Source of the DNA: Pseudoxanthomonas suwonensis
GTDB taxonomy: Bacteria > Pseudomonadota > Gammaproteobacteria > Xanthomonadales > Xanthomonadaceae
Assembly: GCF_000972865.1 (NCBI RefSeq)
Contig: NZ_CP011144.1
Location: 124,001 to 188,000 of the forward strand
DNA length: 64,000 nt
Direction of reading: 5' to 3'
Shown here piece after piece: positions 8,466 through 17,672 of this stretch. The notes beneath the pieces are model-generated. The model made no database searches and had not been told where the DNA came from. It saw only the letters and a list, made by a program, of their open reading frames with translations. The position numbers and the translations under genes are program-made. The first letter of the stretch is position 1; the number at the start of each line of letters is the position of its first letter.

Positions 8466-10244
8466 ATGGCCAGGAACGACGTCGACGACAGCGGCGACCG
8501 CGGCGGCCGCCTGCGCCGGATCGGCAGCCTGGGCACGCTGTGGCCGTTCGTGCGCCGCCACCGCGGCCTGTTCTTCGCCTGGCTGCTGGCGCTGGCGGTG
8601 TCCTCCACCGCCACCCTGAGCCTGCCGGTGGCGGTGCGTTACATGATCGACCACGGCTTCAGCGGCGGCACCCAGATCAACCAGGCCTTCGGCCTGCTGT
8701 TCGTGGTCGCGGTGGTGCTGGCGGTGGCCACCGCCGCGCGCTTCTTCTTCGTGTCGCTGCTGGGCGAGAAGGTGGTGGCCGACCTGCGCGGACAGCTGTA
8801 CGCGCACCTGGTCGGGCTGGACCCGGCGTTCCACGACCGCAGCCGCAGCGGCGAACTGGTCTCGCGCCTGTCGGCCGACAGCGAACTGCTGCGCAGCGTG
8901 ATCGGCACGACCATGTCGGTGGCCCTGCGCAGCATGGTCACCGTGGTCGGCTCGCTGGTGATGCTGTTCGTGACCAGCCCGCACCTGGCCGCGTACTCGC
9001 TGATCGGCATCCCGCTGTCGGTGCTGCCGATCATCCTGGGCGCACGGCGCCTGGAAAAGGCCTCGCGCGCCAGCCAGGACCGGGTGGCCGACGCCAACGC
9101 ACTGGCCGCCGAGACCCTAGGCGCGGTGCGCACGGTCCAGGCCTACGCACGCGAGCCGTACGAGCGCGGCCGCTTCGGCCAGGCGCTGGACGTGGCCGTG
9201 GCCACCGCGCGCCGGCGCATCGCCGCGCAGGCCGCGGTCACCGCCGCGGCGATCGTGCTGGTGTTCGGCGCGATCGTGCTGGTGCTGTGGTCCGGCGCGC
9301 ACCAGGTGATCGAGGGCACGATGAGTGCCGGCACGCTGGGCCAGTTCGTGCTGTACGCGCTGATCGGCGGCGGCTCGGTCGGGGCCCTGGCCGAGGTGTG
9401 GAACGAGCTGCAGCGCGCGGCCGGCGGCATGGGCCGGATCTCCGAGCTGCTGCAGGAACAGCCGCAGGTGGCGGTACCGGCGCATCCGCTGGCGCTGCCT
9501 TCGCCGCTGCGCGGCGAGATCCGCTTCGAGCAGGTGGTGTTCCACTACCCGGAACGGGTGGACGCGCCCGCGCTCAACGGCTTCGACCTGCACGTGCGTC
9601 CCGGCGAGACCGTGGCCCTGGTCGGCCCCTCCGGCGCCGGCAAGAGCACGGTGCTGGCGCTGCTGCTGCGCTTCCACGACCCGCAGTCGGGCACGGTGCG
9701 GATCGACGGCATCGACCTGCGCGAAACCGATCCGGCGCAGCTGCGCGAACAGGTGGCGCTGGTGCCGCAGCAGCCGGTGCTGTTCGCCGCCAGCGCGATC
9801 GACAACATCCGCTACGGCCGGCTGGAGGCCAGCGACGACGAGGTGCGCGCGGCCGCGCGCGCGGCCGAGGCCGACGGCTTCGTCGAGGCGCTGCCGCGGG
9901 GCTATGCCAGCGAACTGGGCGAGCGCGGAACGCGCCTGTCCGGCGGCCAGCAGCAGCGCATCGCCATCGCCCGCGCCTTGCTCAAGGACGCGCCCGTGCT
10001 GCTGCTGGACGAGGCCACCAGCGCGCTGGACGCGCAGAGCGAGCGCGCGGTGCAGCACGCGCTGGAGAATCTGATGCGCGGCCGCACCACCCTGGTGGTG
10101 GCGCACCGCCTGGCCACGGTGCTGCGCGCCGACCGGATCGTGGTGATGGACCACGGCCGGATCGTGGCCGAGGGCACCCATGCGCAGTTGCTCGCCCAGG
10201 ACGGGCTGTACGCGGAGCTGGCGCGGCTGCAGTTCCTGGATTGA
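8466..10244 (+). CDS. ABC exporter, fused permease/ATPase (MsbA/lipid-type)
   Basis: 592-aa half-transporter. The N-terminal exporter membrane domain (about 30-330) has five to six spans and is followed by a nucleotide-binding domain with Walker A GPSGAGKST near residue 388, signature LSGGQQQR near 492, Walker B VLLLDEATSALD near 511 and the H-loop VVAHRLAT. The family exports lipids, peptides or drugs as a dimer; the substrate is unknown here. A second, better MsbA candidate linked to lpxK lies at 42817-44568, so this one is a paralogue. It follows the YigZ gene by 2 nt. Confidence 0.9.
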   Translation: MARNDVDDSGDRGGRLRRIGSLGTLWPFVRRHRGLFFAWLLALAVSSTATLSLPVAVRYMIDHGFSGGTQINQAFGLLFVVAVVLAVATAARFFFVSLLGEKVVADLRGQLYAHLVGLDPAFHDRSRSGELVSRLSADSELLRSVIGTTMSVALRSMVTVVGSLVMLFVTSPHLAAYSLIGIPLSVLPIILGARRLEKASRASQDRVADANALAAETLGAVRTVQAYAREPYERGRFGQALDVAVATARRRIAAQAAVTAAAIVLVFGAIVLVLWSGAHQVIEGTMSAGTLGQFVLYALIGGGSVGALAEVWNELQRAAGGMGRISELLQEQPQVAVPAHPLALPSPLRGEIRFEQVVFHYPERVDAPALNGFDLHVRPGETVALVGPSGAGKSTVLALLLRFHDPQSGTVRIDGIDLRETDPAQLREQVALVPQQPVLFAASAIDNIRYGRLEASDDEVRAAARAAEADGFVEALPRGYASELGERGTRLSGGQQQRIAIARALLKDAPVLLLDEATSALDAQSERAVQHALENLMRGRTTLVVAHRLATVLRADRIVVMDHGRIVAEGTHAQLLAQDGLYAELARLQFLD

Positions 10245-10260
10245 GCGGACACCGCCCCCC

Positions 10261-10782
10261 ATGACAGCCACACTGGTGCTTCCAGGCCGCGGGTACGAGC
10301 GCAGCTATCGCGGATACATCCTCGAACTTGGCGACGAGGAGCGTTACCCGTTCCCGCTGGATTTCGAGTACCGCGATTTCGCCGCGCTGCTGCGGCGCCT
10401 CGACGAATTCGCCAACGGGATCGACATCCCCGAAGGATTCGTCCCGAGTTCAACGTACTGGCTGGTCGAAGGCGGCGAGATCGTCGGCGTTTCCAACCTG
10501 CGCCACCGGCTGAACGAAAGGATCAGGCAATGCGGTGGCCACATCGGGCTGGGGATCCGGCCCTCCCGTCGTGGCCGCGGATTCGGCAACGCGTTGATGG
10601 CCCTGACGATCCGTGAGGCGCGGAAGCGAGGCATCGAGGATGTCCACATCCATTGCCACAAGGGCAACGAAGCGTCCGCACGCATGATCGTCCGCAATGG
10701 CGGCGTGCTCGACTCCGAGATCGAGGATGGGGAGCCGGCGGGAATCGTTCAAAGGTATGTGGTTGCTCCCGGCATGCCGTGA
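10261..10782 (+). CDS. GNAT-family N-acetyltransferase
   Basis: 173 aa with the GNAT core: the acetyl-CoA binding motif appears as GHIGLGIRPSRRGRGFGNALM (Q/R-x-x-G-x-G/A form RRGRGFG), followed by NEASARMIVRNGGV. Resembles the subgroup annotated as predicted acetyltransferases that begin with a long aromatic beta region (EERYPFPLDFEYRDFAALLRRL). Substrate unknown. It starts 16 nt after the ABC exporter gene and may be in the same transcript. Confidence 0.85.
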   Translation: MTATLVLPGRGYERSYRGYILELGDEERYPFPLDFEYRDFAALLRRLDEFANGIDIPEGFVPSSTYWLVEGGEIVGVSNLRHRLNERIRQCGGHIGLGIRPSRRGRGFGNALMALTIREARKRGIEDVHIHCHKGNEASARMIVRNGGVLDSEIEDGEPAGIVQRYVVAPGMP

Positions 10783-10950
10783 AGCCGGCGCCTAGGAAGA
10801 GGCAAGAGTCGCTGCCCAGCCCGTCCGGCCCTCAGGCACAGCCTTCGGACGTGCATCGGACTGCGCCAGCGGTGTGCAAGCGGCCCTCTTCACCACCTTC
10901 GCCTGTGGCCAAAGGAAGGGGGAGGCCAGCGGTGGTGCGGCGGTCGCCGT

Positions 10951-11052
10951 TCTTGCAGGAGCCCAGCCTGTTGGCGACATCGGCGTCGGGACCATGACGT
11001 CGTCGCTTGTGCCGACGGCGTCGGGTCGCCGGATGAATCCGGCTCCTACAAC
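10951..11052 (+). repeat. REP-like palindromic element 1 (family A, degenerate)
   Basis: About 100 bp, beginning GCAGGAGCC and ending GGCTCCTACAAC, with the family centre GACATCGGCGTCGGGACCATGACG...GTCGCC. Less conserved than the other copies. Together with the next copy it fills the 10783-11166 gap, in which no gene is seen. Confidence 0.75.
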
Positions 11053-11074
11053 AGCAGCGGCTTGCATGGTCTTC

Positions 11075-11173
11075 TGTAGGAGCCGGGTTCAGCCGGCGAC
11101 ACGGGCGTCGGGGTCATGAAGGCGTCGCCTGTGCCGTCGGCGTCGCGTCGCGGGCAAGCCCGGCTTCTACAAC
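11075..11173 (+). repeat. REP-like palindromic element 2 (family A)
   Basis: Begins TGTAGGAGCCGGGTTCAGCC and ends GGGCAAGCCCGGCTTCTACA, an imperfect long palindrome with centre GGCGTCGCCTGTGCC. On the minus strand its end provides the TTG-TAG end of the aidB-like gene. Confidence 0.85.
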
Positions 11174-12822
11174 GGCAGGGCGCGGGCGAGGATTGCGTCG
11201 AAGTCGATGCCGGGCGGCAGCGTGCCCAGGGCCAGGCCGTGCTCGCCGCCCAGGCGGCTGCGCAGGAACGCGGTGGCCAGCGGGCTGCCGGCGGCCAGCA
11301 GGACCGAGCCCTGCAGCAGCAGCGCCAGCCGCTCGACCAGCAGCCGCGCCTGCGTTTCCAGCACGTCCGCGCCGGCCGACAACTGCTGCCGCAAGCGCGC
11401 GGCCTCGCGCTCCAGCAGCGGATCGCGCGCGGCCGCCGCATCCAGCTCGGCCTGCAGCGCCTGCGCCGCGGCCGGTTCGCGCGCCAGCGCGCGCAGCACG
11501 TCCAGGCACTGGATGTTGCCGCTGCCCTCCCAGATCGAGTTGAGCGGCGCCTGCCGGTACAGCCGCGGCAGGATCGACTCCTCGACGTAGCCGGCGCCGC
11601 CCAGGCACTCCTGCGCCTCGTTGACCGCGGCCGGCGCGCGCCGGCACAGCCAGTACTTGCCGATCGCGGTGGCGACGCGCGCGAACGCGGCCGCCTGCGG
11701 GTCGTCCTGCGCCGCATCCACCGCCGCGGCCACGCGCAGGGCGAAGGCGGTCGCCGCCTCCGATTCGACCGCCAGGTCGGCCAGCACGTTGGCCATCAGC
11801 GGATGGCCGGCCAGGCGCCGGCCGAACGCGACCCGGTGGCGCGCATGGTGCAACGCCTGCGCCAGCGCCATGCGCACCTGCGCCGCGGCGCCGAGCATGC
11901 AGTCCAGCCGGGTCAGCATCACCATCTCGATGATGGTGGCCACGCCGCGCCCTTCCCCGCCCACGCGCCAGGCCCGCGCGCCGCAGAACTCGACCTCGGA
12001 CGAGGCATTGGCCCAGTCGCCGAGCTTGTCCTTCAGCCGCATCACCCGGAACGCGTTCTTCGCCCCGTCGTCCAGCCGCCGCGGCATCAGGAAGCAGGTC
12101 AGCCCGTCCGGCGCCTGCGCCAGGACCAGGAAACCGTCGGACATCGGCGCCGAGAAAAACCACTTGTGCCCGACCAGCGCGTAGCCGTCGCCGGTGGGCA
12201 GCGGCGTGGCGGTGGTGGCGTTGCTGCGCACGTCCGAGCCGCCCTGCTTCTCGGTCATGCCCATGCCGAGGGTGATCCCGGACTTGCCGGCGACGGCGAC
12301 GTCGCGCGGGTCGTAATGCGGCGCGGCGGCCTTGTCGGCCCATTCCCGCAGCGACGGTTCGCGGCGCAGCACCGGTACCGCGGCGTGGGTCATGGTCAGC
12401 GGACAGCTGGTGCCGGCCTCGACCTGGTGGTGCAGGTAGCTGAGCGCGGCGCGGGCCACGTGCGCGCCCGCGCCCGGCTCGTGCCAGGACAGGCCGGCCA
12501 CGCCGTGCCCCTTGGCCAGTTCCATGAGCCGGTGGTAGGCCGGATGGAACTCGACCGCATCGATGCGATGGCCGTGGCGGTCGTGGGTGCGCAGGCGCGG
12601 ACGGTCGCGGTTGGCATCGAAGCCGAGCCGGTACAGCTCGTCGCCGGCCAGCCGGCCATAGGCGTGCAGTCGCGCCTCGAAGTTGCCGGCCCCGCCGCGG
12701 CGCACGCCTTCGCGCAGGGCGCCATCGTCGGCCCACAGGTCGCGCGGCTCGAACGGTGGCGGCTGGTTGTCCACCCGATGGGTCTCGAACGCCGGCAGTC
12801 CCTGCACGGATGACTCCTGCAT
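11167..12822 (-). CDS. aidB: AidB-like acyl-CoA dehydrogenase family protein
   Basis: 551-aa flavoprotein of the AidB branch of acyl-CoA dehydrogenases, associated in E. coli with the adaptive response to DNA alkylation. AidB-type features: extended N-terminus with THDRHGHRIDAVEFHPAYH, flavin-binding GMGMTEKQGGSDVR, GHKWFFSAPMSDGFLVLAQ, and C-terminal CLGGAGYVEES...LNSIWEGSGNIQCLDVLRAL. Length is close to E. coli AidB (about 540). No ada or alk genes are nearby, so linkage to the Ada regulon is not shown. The stop codon is formed by REP element 2. Confidence 0.88.
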   Translation of the reverse strand: MQESSVQGLPAFETHRVDNQPPPFEPRDLWADDGALREGVRRGGAGNFEARLHAYGRLAGDELYRLGFDANRDRPRLRTHDRHGHRIDAVEFHPAYHRLMELAKGHGVAGLSWHEPGAGAHVARAALSYLHHQVEAGTSCPLTMTHAAVPVLRREPSLREWADKAAAPHYDPRDVAVAGKSGITLGMGMTEKQGGSDVRSNATTATPLPTGDGYALVGHKWFFSAPMSDGFLVLAQAPDGLTCFLMPRRLDDGAKNAFRVMRLKDKLGDWANASSEVEFCGARAWRVGGEGRGVATIIEMVMLTRLDCMLGAAAQVRMALAQALHHARHRVAFGRRLAGHPLMANVLADLAVESEAATAFALRVAAAVDAAQDDPQAAAFARVATAIGKYWLCRRAPAAVNEAQECLGGAGYVEESILPRLYRQAPLNSIWEGSGNIQCLDVLRALAREPAAAQALQAELDAAAARDPLLEREAARLRQQLSAGADVLETQARLLVERLALLLQGSVLLAAGSPLATAFLRSRLGGEHGLALGTLPPGIDFDAILARALPL

Positions 12823-12868
12823 GGCCTCCTCCCGGCACGCCGGCGCGGCGCCGCCGCGCCGGACGCGC

Positions 12869-14935
12869 TCAGCCGAAGTCGAAATTCATCGCCGCGCCCA
12901 CCGGCGCGACGAAGCCGCCGGAGACGTAGTCCACGCCGGCGCTGAACAGCTGGCTCATCGCCTGCGCGTCGTCCACGTCCTCGGCCAGGGTGGTGATGCC
13001 TTCCTCGCGCGCCCGCACGGTGATCTCGCGGACCTTGTCCTGGGCCTCGCCCGGCTTGCCCATCTCGTCGGTCAGGCCGGGATCGATCTTGAAGAAGGCC
13101 GGCTTGAAGTGGGACAGCAGCTGGAACGAGTCCAGGCCCGAACCGAACTGCTCCAGGCCCAGCCGGCAGCCCATCGGCGCCACCGCCGCCAGGAACTGCT
13201 GGGCATTGCGCAGGTGGGTGAAGACCTTGGCTTCCGGCGCCTCCAGCCACAGCCGTTCGCCGGGCACGCCGTGCACGACCAGTTCGCGGCGGATCAGGTC
13301 GACCATCTCGCTGCTGGCGAACGAGGCCGGGCTGATCCGCACCAGCAGCCGGGTCTGGCGGCCGGCGCGCTCGCGCTCGCCGAGCACCGCGATCGCGCGG
13401 CGCACCACCCAGCGGTCGATCTCGCCGAGCAGGCCGTGCTCCTCGGCGATCCCGAGGAAGCCGGACGGCGTCACCAGCTCGCCGTTGGCGTCGACCCGCA
13501 GCTGCGCCTCGTACTGTTCGCCCGGTTCGCCCTGCAGGCTCATCACCGGCAGCCAGTGCAGGACGAAGCCCTCGCCGGCCAGCGCCTCGCGCAGGCGCGC
13601 CACCCACAGGGCGATGCGCTCCTCCTCGGCGCGGTCGGCCGCGCCGGGGTCGAACACCTGCACGGTGTTGCCGCCCAGTTCGGTGGCCGCGTTCAGGCAC
13701 TGGTTCGCGCGCGCCAGGATCTGCGGCACGCTGGCGATCTTCTCGCCGACCTGGACCCCGCCGATGCTGGCGGTCACCGCCACCGAGCGCTCGCCGACGC
13801 TGAACACATGGGTGGCGAAGGCATCGCGCAGCGCATCGGCCACCGCCCGGGTGCGGGCATGGTTGCCTTCCAGCAGCAGGGCGAAGCTGTGCTCGCCGAA
13901 GCGCGCCGCCTTGACGTCGGCGTCGACCGTGCCGCGCACGCGCTCGGCCAGCGCCGCCACCAGCGCGTCGGCCGAATCCAGGCCGATGTCCGGCAACAGC
14001 CGCGCGTAGTGGTCGGGATCGACCAGCAGGAAACCGTACTGGCCGCCATCGCGGCCGACCGCGGCCACCGCGTCCTCGAGCAGGCGCATGAAGGTGGGCC
14101 GGTTGAGCAGGCCGGTGACCTGGTCGCGCTGGCGCAGCTCCTCGACCTCGCGCGCCAGCTCCGGGTCCAGTTCCTCGCGGCGGCGGAACACCACCTGCAC
14201 GCAGGCCTCGCCCTCGTAGCTGGCGGTGGCGAACTCGAGCTTGGCCGGGAAGGTGCTGCCGTCGACGTGGCGCGCCTCCATCAGGTACTCCGGCGGCGGC
14301 GGCTCGCCCTTGGACAGCGACTTGAGCAGCTGCTTGAAGCCGTCGATGTGCTGCGGGCCGACCAGGTCCAGCAGCGACATGCCCTCGACCTCGTCGAATG
14401 CCTCGAACCCGAACATCTCCAGGTAGGCGTCGTTGGCGCGGATGTGCATGCCCTCGTGGATGTAGGCCACCGGGTCGCGCGAGGAGGCGATCAGCGAGTC
14501 GCAGCGGCGCTCGGTCTCGCGCAGCTGCGCCTCCAGCCGGCGCAGGCCGCGGCGGGCCTCCAGGTCGGCCCATTCGCGGCGGACGGTCTCCAGCAGGTGC
14601 TCGGGGCGGTGCTTGAGCACCAGCGCCCGCACGCCGCCGCCCAGCGCGCCGAGCAGCGCCGCCTCGTCGATGCGGTCGACCAGCAGCAGCAGCGGCAGGT
14701 CCTTGCCGCTGGCGGCCACCTGCGCGCGCACCTGCTCCAGCGGCATCGCCGCCGAATCGGCGGCCACCACCAGGTCCACCGGCTGGCTGGCGACCATCTG
14801 CGCCAGTTCCGCCGCGTTCTGCGGCCGCAGGGGTCGCACCGCGATGCCGCCGTTGCGCAGGGTACTGACGATCGCCTCGGCGTCTTCCACGCGGTCGTCG
14901 ACGATGAGCAGGCGGATCGCGGTGTCTTTCTGCAT
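12869..14935 (-). CDS. FimX-like degenerate GGDEF/EAL protein
   Basis: 688 aa, close to FimX (691 aa in Pseudomonas). Order: receiver-like domain (IRLLIVDDRVEDAEAI, about 1-130), PAS (about 155-285), degenerate GGDEF (ARFGEHSFALLL near 348 where GGDEF is expected) and degenerate EAL (YEAQLRV near 474; LEQFGSG in place of DDFGTG). Both catalytic motifs are lost, so it should bind rather than make or break c-di-GMP. FimX governs type IV pilus assembly and twitching; that role is inferred. ATG 14935 chosen because it begins the receiver fold; the frame extends to 15085 without conserved sequence. Confidence 0.85.
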   Translation of the reverse strand: MQKDTAIRLLIVDDRVEDAEAIVSTLRNGGIAVRPLRPQNAAELAQMVASQPVDLVVAADSAAMPLEQVRAQVAASGKDLPLLLLVDRIDEAALLGALGGGVRALVLKHRPEHLLETVRREWADLEARRGLRRLEAQLRETERRCDSLIASSRDPVAYIHEGMHIRANDAYLEMFGFEAFDEVEGMSLLDLVGPQHIDGFKQLLKSLSKGEPPPPEYLMEARHVDGSTFPAKLEFATASYEGEACVQVVFRRREELDPELAREVEELRQRDQVTGLLNRPTFMRLLEDAVAAVGRDGGQYGFLLVDPDHYARLLPDIGLDSADALVAALAERVRGTVDADVKAARFGEHSFALLLEGNHARTRAVADALRDAFATHVFSVGERSVAVTASIGGVQVGEKIASVPQILARANQCLNAATELGGNTVQVFDPGAADRAEEERIALWVARLREALAGEGFVLHWLPVMSLQGEPGEQYEAQLRVDANGELVTPSGFLGIAEEHGLLGEIDRWVVRRAIAVLGERERAGRQTRLLVRISPASFASSEMVDLIRRELVVHGVPGERLWLEAPEAKVFTHLRNAQQFLAAVAPMGCRLGLEQFGSGLDSFQLLSHFKPAFFKIDPGLTDEMGKPGEAQDKVREITVRAREEGITTLAEDVDDAQAMSQLFSAGVDYVSGGFVAPVGAAMNFDFG

Positions 14936-15132
14936 GCGTTGGGCCAGGGGAGCCTTGTCGGAATGGACGCTCGGGGGAAAGCGCCGGGGAAGCCGGTTTA
15001 ATACACGATGGCCGCCGGAGCGTCCATGACGCGTTGCGTGAAAACCGCCGCCGGTCACCGGCCGCCGCGCACCGCGCGCTAGCATGTGCGGCGGCCCGCG
15101 ACGGGCAATGGCAGCGGGCGGAGGACGCGGGC

Positions 15133-15645
15133 ATGGGCATCGAGATCGAACGCAAGTTCCGGGTCGCCGGCGAGGGCTGGCGCGCCGCGGCCGAACGGGT
15201 CCAGCCGATGGCCCAGGGTTATCTGAACGACCTGGACGCGGTCGAAGGCGGCGCGCAGAAGGCCTCGGTGCGGGTGCGGATCGAGGGCGACCGGGCCTTC
15301 CTCAACCTGAAGTCGCGCGAGCTGGGGCATACCCGGCAGGAGTTCGACTACCCGGTGCCGGTGGCGGACGCGCGCCAGCTGCTGGCGCTGTGCACGGGCG
15401 GGCTGGTGGAGAAGCGACGCCACTACGTCCGCCACGAAGGCCACCTGTGGGAAGTGGACGAGTTCCTCGGCGACAACGCCGGGCTGGTGGTGGCCGAGAT
15501 CGAACTGGACTCGGCCGACGAGGCCTTCGCCCGCCCGGCCTGGCTCGGCGCCGAGGTCACCGACCAGCCGCGCTACTACAACCTGGCCCTGGCCGGGCGC
15601 CCCTATTCGCAGTGGAGCCCGCAAGAGCGCAACGGCTCGTTGTAG
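15133..15645 (+). CDS. CYTH-domain protein (triphosphate-binding)
   Basis: 170 aa CYTH fold; members bind triphosphates and act as inorganic triphosphatases or class IV adenylate cyclases. The hallmark E-x-E-x-K lies at E4/E6/K8 (GIEIERKFRV). Charged strands follow: VRVRIEGDRAFLNLKS, EKRRHYVRHEGHLWEVDEFLGDNAGLVVAEIEL. Tripolyphosphatase activity is the usual finding for short stand-alone forms; not provable here. The TAG stop is inside REP element 3. Confidence 0.87.
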   Translation: MGIEIERKFRVAGEGWRAAAERVQPMAQGYLNDLDAVEGGAQKASVRVRIEGDRAFLNLKSRELGHTRQEFDYPVPVADARQLLALCTGGLVEKRRHYVRHEGHLWEVDEFLGDNAGLVVAEIELDSADEAFARPAWLGAEVTDQPRYYNLALAGRPYSQWSPQERNGSL

Positions 15646-15739
15646 GAGCCGGGTTCAGCCGGCGACACGGGCGTCGGAACCATGAAGGAGTCGCCTGTGC
15701 CCGCGCGTCGTGTCGCCGGCTGAACCCGGCTCCTACAAC
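15639..15739 (+). repeat. REP-like palindromic element 3 (family A)
   Basis: Near-perfect long palindrome: GTTGTAGGAGCCGGGTTCAG at the left and its complement at the right, centre CACGGGCGTCGG...GTCGCCTGTGCC. Fills the gap between the CYTH and frnE-like genes and carries the stop codon of the former. Confidence 0.9.
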
Positions 15740-15782
15740 GAGGCTGCTTGCCCGGCACCGCGACAGCCCCCATCTTGCCGCC

Positions 15783-16469
15783 ATGAGAATCGACATCTGG
15801 TCCGACGTGGTCTGTCCGTGGTGCTGGATCGGCAAGCACCGCTTCCAGCGCGGCCTGGAACTGCTGGGCGCCGACGCGCCCGCGGTGGACGTGCACTGGC
15901 ATCCCTTCCAGCTCGACCCCGAGTCGGACACCGAGCCGGTGCCGCTGCGCCAGGCCTACGCGGCCAAGTTCGGCGGCGCCGAGCGCACCGAGCAGATCCT
16001 GTCCCAGACCCAGGCCACCGCGCGCGCCGAAGGCCTGCCCATGGATTTCGGCCGCGGCCAGGTCCGGGTCACCACCTTGCCCGCGCACCGGCTGATGTGG
16101 CTGGCCGCACGCGAGGGCGATGCGCAGGCGGTGGGCGAGGCGCTGTTCCGCGCCCACTTCGCCGAAGGCCGCAACCTGGCCGACCCGGCGACGCTGGTCG
16201 ACGCCGGTGCTGCCGGCGGGTTGGCGGCCGCACGCATCGGTGCCTTCCTCGATTCGGACGAGGGCCTGGCCGAGGTCCGCGCGCAGCTGGCGCAGGCCCA
16301 GGCGATGGGCATCCGCGCGGTGCCGACCTTCGTCATCGACGGCCGCTACGCGGTCCAGGGCGGGCAGGCGCCGGAAGTGTTCGCGCAGGCGCTGCGGCAG
16401 GCGATGGCCGATGCCACGCCGGCGCCCGCACCCGGTCAGGCCTGCGGCCCCGAGGGCTGTTCCGTGTAG
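15783..16469 (+). CDS. FrnE-like DsbA-family oxidoreductase
   Basis: 228 aa. Thioredoxin-fold dithiol/disulfide enzyme of the FrnE/DsbA group, cytoplasmic (no signal peptide). Active site C11-P-W-C14 (SDVVCPWCWIGKHRF), cis-Pro loop AVPTFVIDGRYAVQGGQ, helical insert between. C-terminal CGPEGCSV resembles the extra cysteine tail of this group. FrnE of Deinococcus is a disulfide isomerase linked to oxidative stress; function here is inferred by family. The GTG-TAG end lies in REP element 4. Confidence 0.88.
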   Translation: MRIDIWSDVVCPWCWIGKHRFQRGLELLGADAPAVDVHWHPFQLDPESDTEPVPLRQAYAAKFGGAERTEQILSQTQATARAEGLPMDFGRGQVRVTTLPAHRLMWLAAREGDAQAVGEALFRAHFAEGRNLADPATLVDAGAAGGLAAARIGAFLDSDEGLAEVRAQLAQAQAMGIRAVPTFVIDGRYAVQGGQAPEVFAQALRQAMADATPAPAPGQACGPEGCSV

Positions 16470-16559
16470 GAGCGGGCATGACCGCGCCCCGGGCGTCGGG
16501 ATCATGACGGCGTCGCCTGTGCCGACGGCGTCGGGTCGCGGTCATGCCCGCTCCTACAG
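16464..16559 (+). repeat. REP-like palindromic element 4 (family A)
   Basis: Variant arms TGTAGGAGCGGGCATGACCG / CGGTCATGCCCGCTCCTACA with centre GGCGTCGCCTGTGCCGACGG. It carries the frnE-like stop codon. Confidence 0.9.
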
Positions 16560-16624
16560 GGGCTGCGCCGCATCTGCGACAATGCCCCGGCGCGCGGACC
16601 GCGCGCGATCCGGAGTTCCCACGC

Positions 16625-17626
16625 ATGCTCGTGATCGGCGTCGCCGGCACCGAACTGACCGCGCAGGAGCGCGACTGGCTGCAGCACGACGCGGTGGCCG
16701 GGGTGATCCTGTTCCGGCGCAACTTCGCCTCGCGCGACCAGGTGGCCGAGCTGTCGGCCGCGATCCGCGCCGCCGCCCCGCGTCCGCAACTGGTCTGCGT
16801 GGACCAGGAAGGCGGCCGCGTGCAGCGTTTCCGCGACGGCTACAGCGAGCTGCCGCCGCTGCAGGGCTTCGACGCGATCTACCGCCGGGATCCGGCCGCC
16901 GCGCTGGCCCTGGCCGAGGAGCACGCCTGGCTGATGGCCAGCGAGATCCGCGCCAGCGGCGTGGACCTGAGCTTCGCCCCGGTGGTCGACCTGGCCCGCG
17001 GCAACCGCGCCATCGCCGACCGCGCCTTCAGCGACGACCCGCAGGTGGTGGCCGCGTTCACCCGCGCCTACGTGCGCGGCATGCACAGCGTCGGCATGGC
17101 CGCCACCCTCAAGCATTTCCCCGGCCACGGCACCGTGCTGGAGGACACCCACTTCGACGACGCGGTCGACCCGCGTCCGCTGGATGTGCTGCGCGCCGAG
17201 GACCTGGTCCCGTTCGCCGCCGGCATCGAGGCCGGCGCCGACGCGGTGATGATGGCGCACGTGGCCTACCCACAGGTCGCGCCGGAGCCGGCCGGCTACT
17301 CGCGGCGCTGGATCGAGGAGATCCTGCGCACCGAGATGGGTTTCCGCGGCGTGGTCTTTTCCGACGACATCGGCATGGCCGCCGCGTTCTCCGCCGGCGG
17401 GGTCAAGTCGCGGATCGACGCGCACCTGGACGCCGGCTGCGACGTGGTCCTGGTCTGCCATCCAGAGCTGGTCGCCGAATCGCTGCGCGCGGTCGAAGGC
17501 CGCCGGCTCAACACCGCCGCGCTCACCGGCCTGATCGGCCGCGGCGCGCTGGGCTGGGACGGGCTGCTGGCCGACGCCCGCTACGGCGGCGCGCAGTCGC
17601 GGCTGCCTCCCTCCTCGGCCGCCTGA
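16625..17626 (+). CDS. nagZ: Beta-N-acetylhexosaminidase
   Basis: 333-aa GH3 enzyme that removes GlcNAc from anhydro-muropeptides in the cytoplasm during peptidoglycan recycling. Signature ATLKHFPGHGTVLEDTHFDDAV (KHFPGHG with the His general acid/base dyad), VDQEGGRVQRF, and nucleophile region FSDDIGM. Full length for proteobacterial NagZ (about 330-340). It precedes HPRT and the MTAP-family gene in the same direction, the NagZ-HPRT spacing being 46 nt. Confidence 0.95.
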   Translation: MLVIGVAGTELTAQERDWLQHDAVAGVILFRRNFASRDQVAELSAAIRAAAPRPQLVCVDQEGGRVQRFRDGYSELPPLQGFDAIYRRDPAAALALAEEHAWLMASEIRASGVDLSFAPVVDLARGNRAIADRAFSDDPQVVAAFTRAYVRGMHSVGMAATLKHFPGHGTVLEDTHFDDAVDPRPLDVLRAEDLVPFAAGIEAGADAVMMAHVAYPQVAPEPAGYSRRWIEEILRTEMGFRGVVFSDDIGMAAAFSAGGVKSRIDAHLDAGCDVVLVCHPELVAESLRAVEGRRLNTAALTGLIGRGALGWDGLLADARYGGAQSRLPPSSAA

Positions 17627-17672
17627 TCGCTGCGCGTATCCCCATCACACCCCTATCCGGTAGCCTCGCCCG

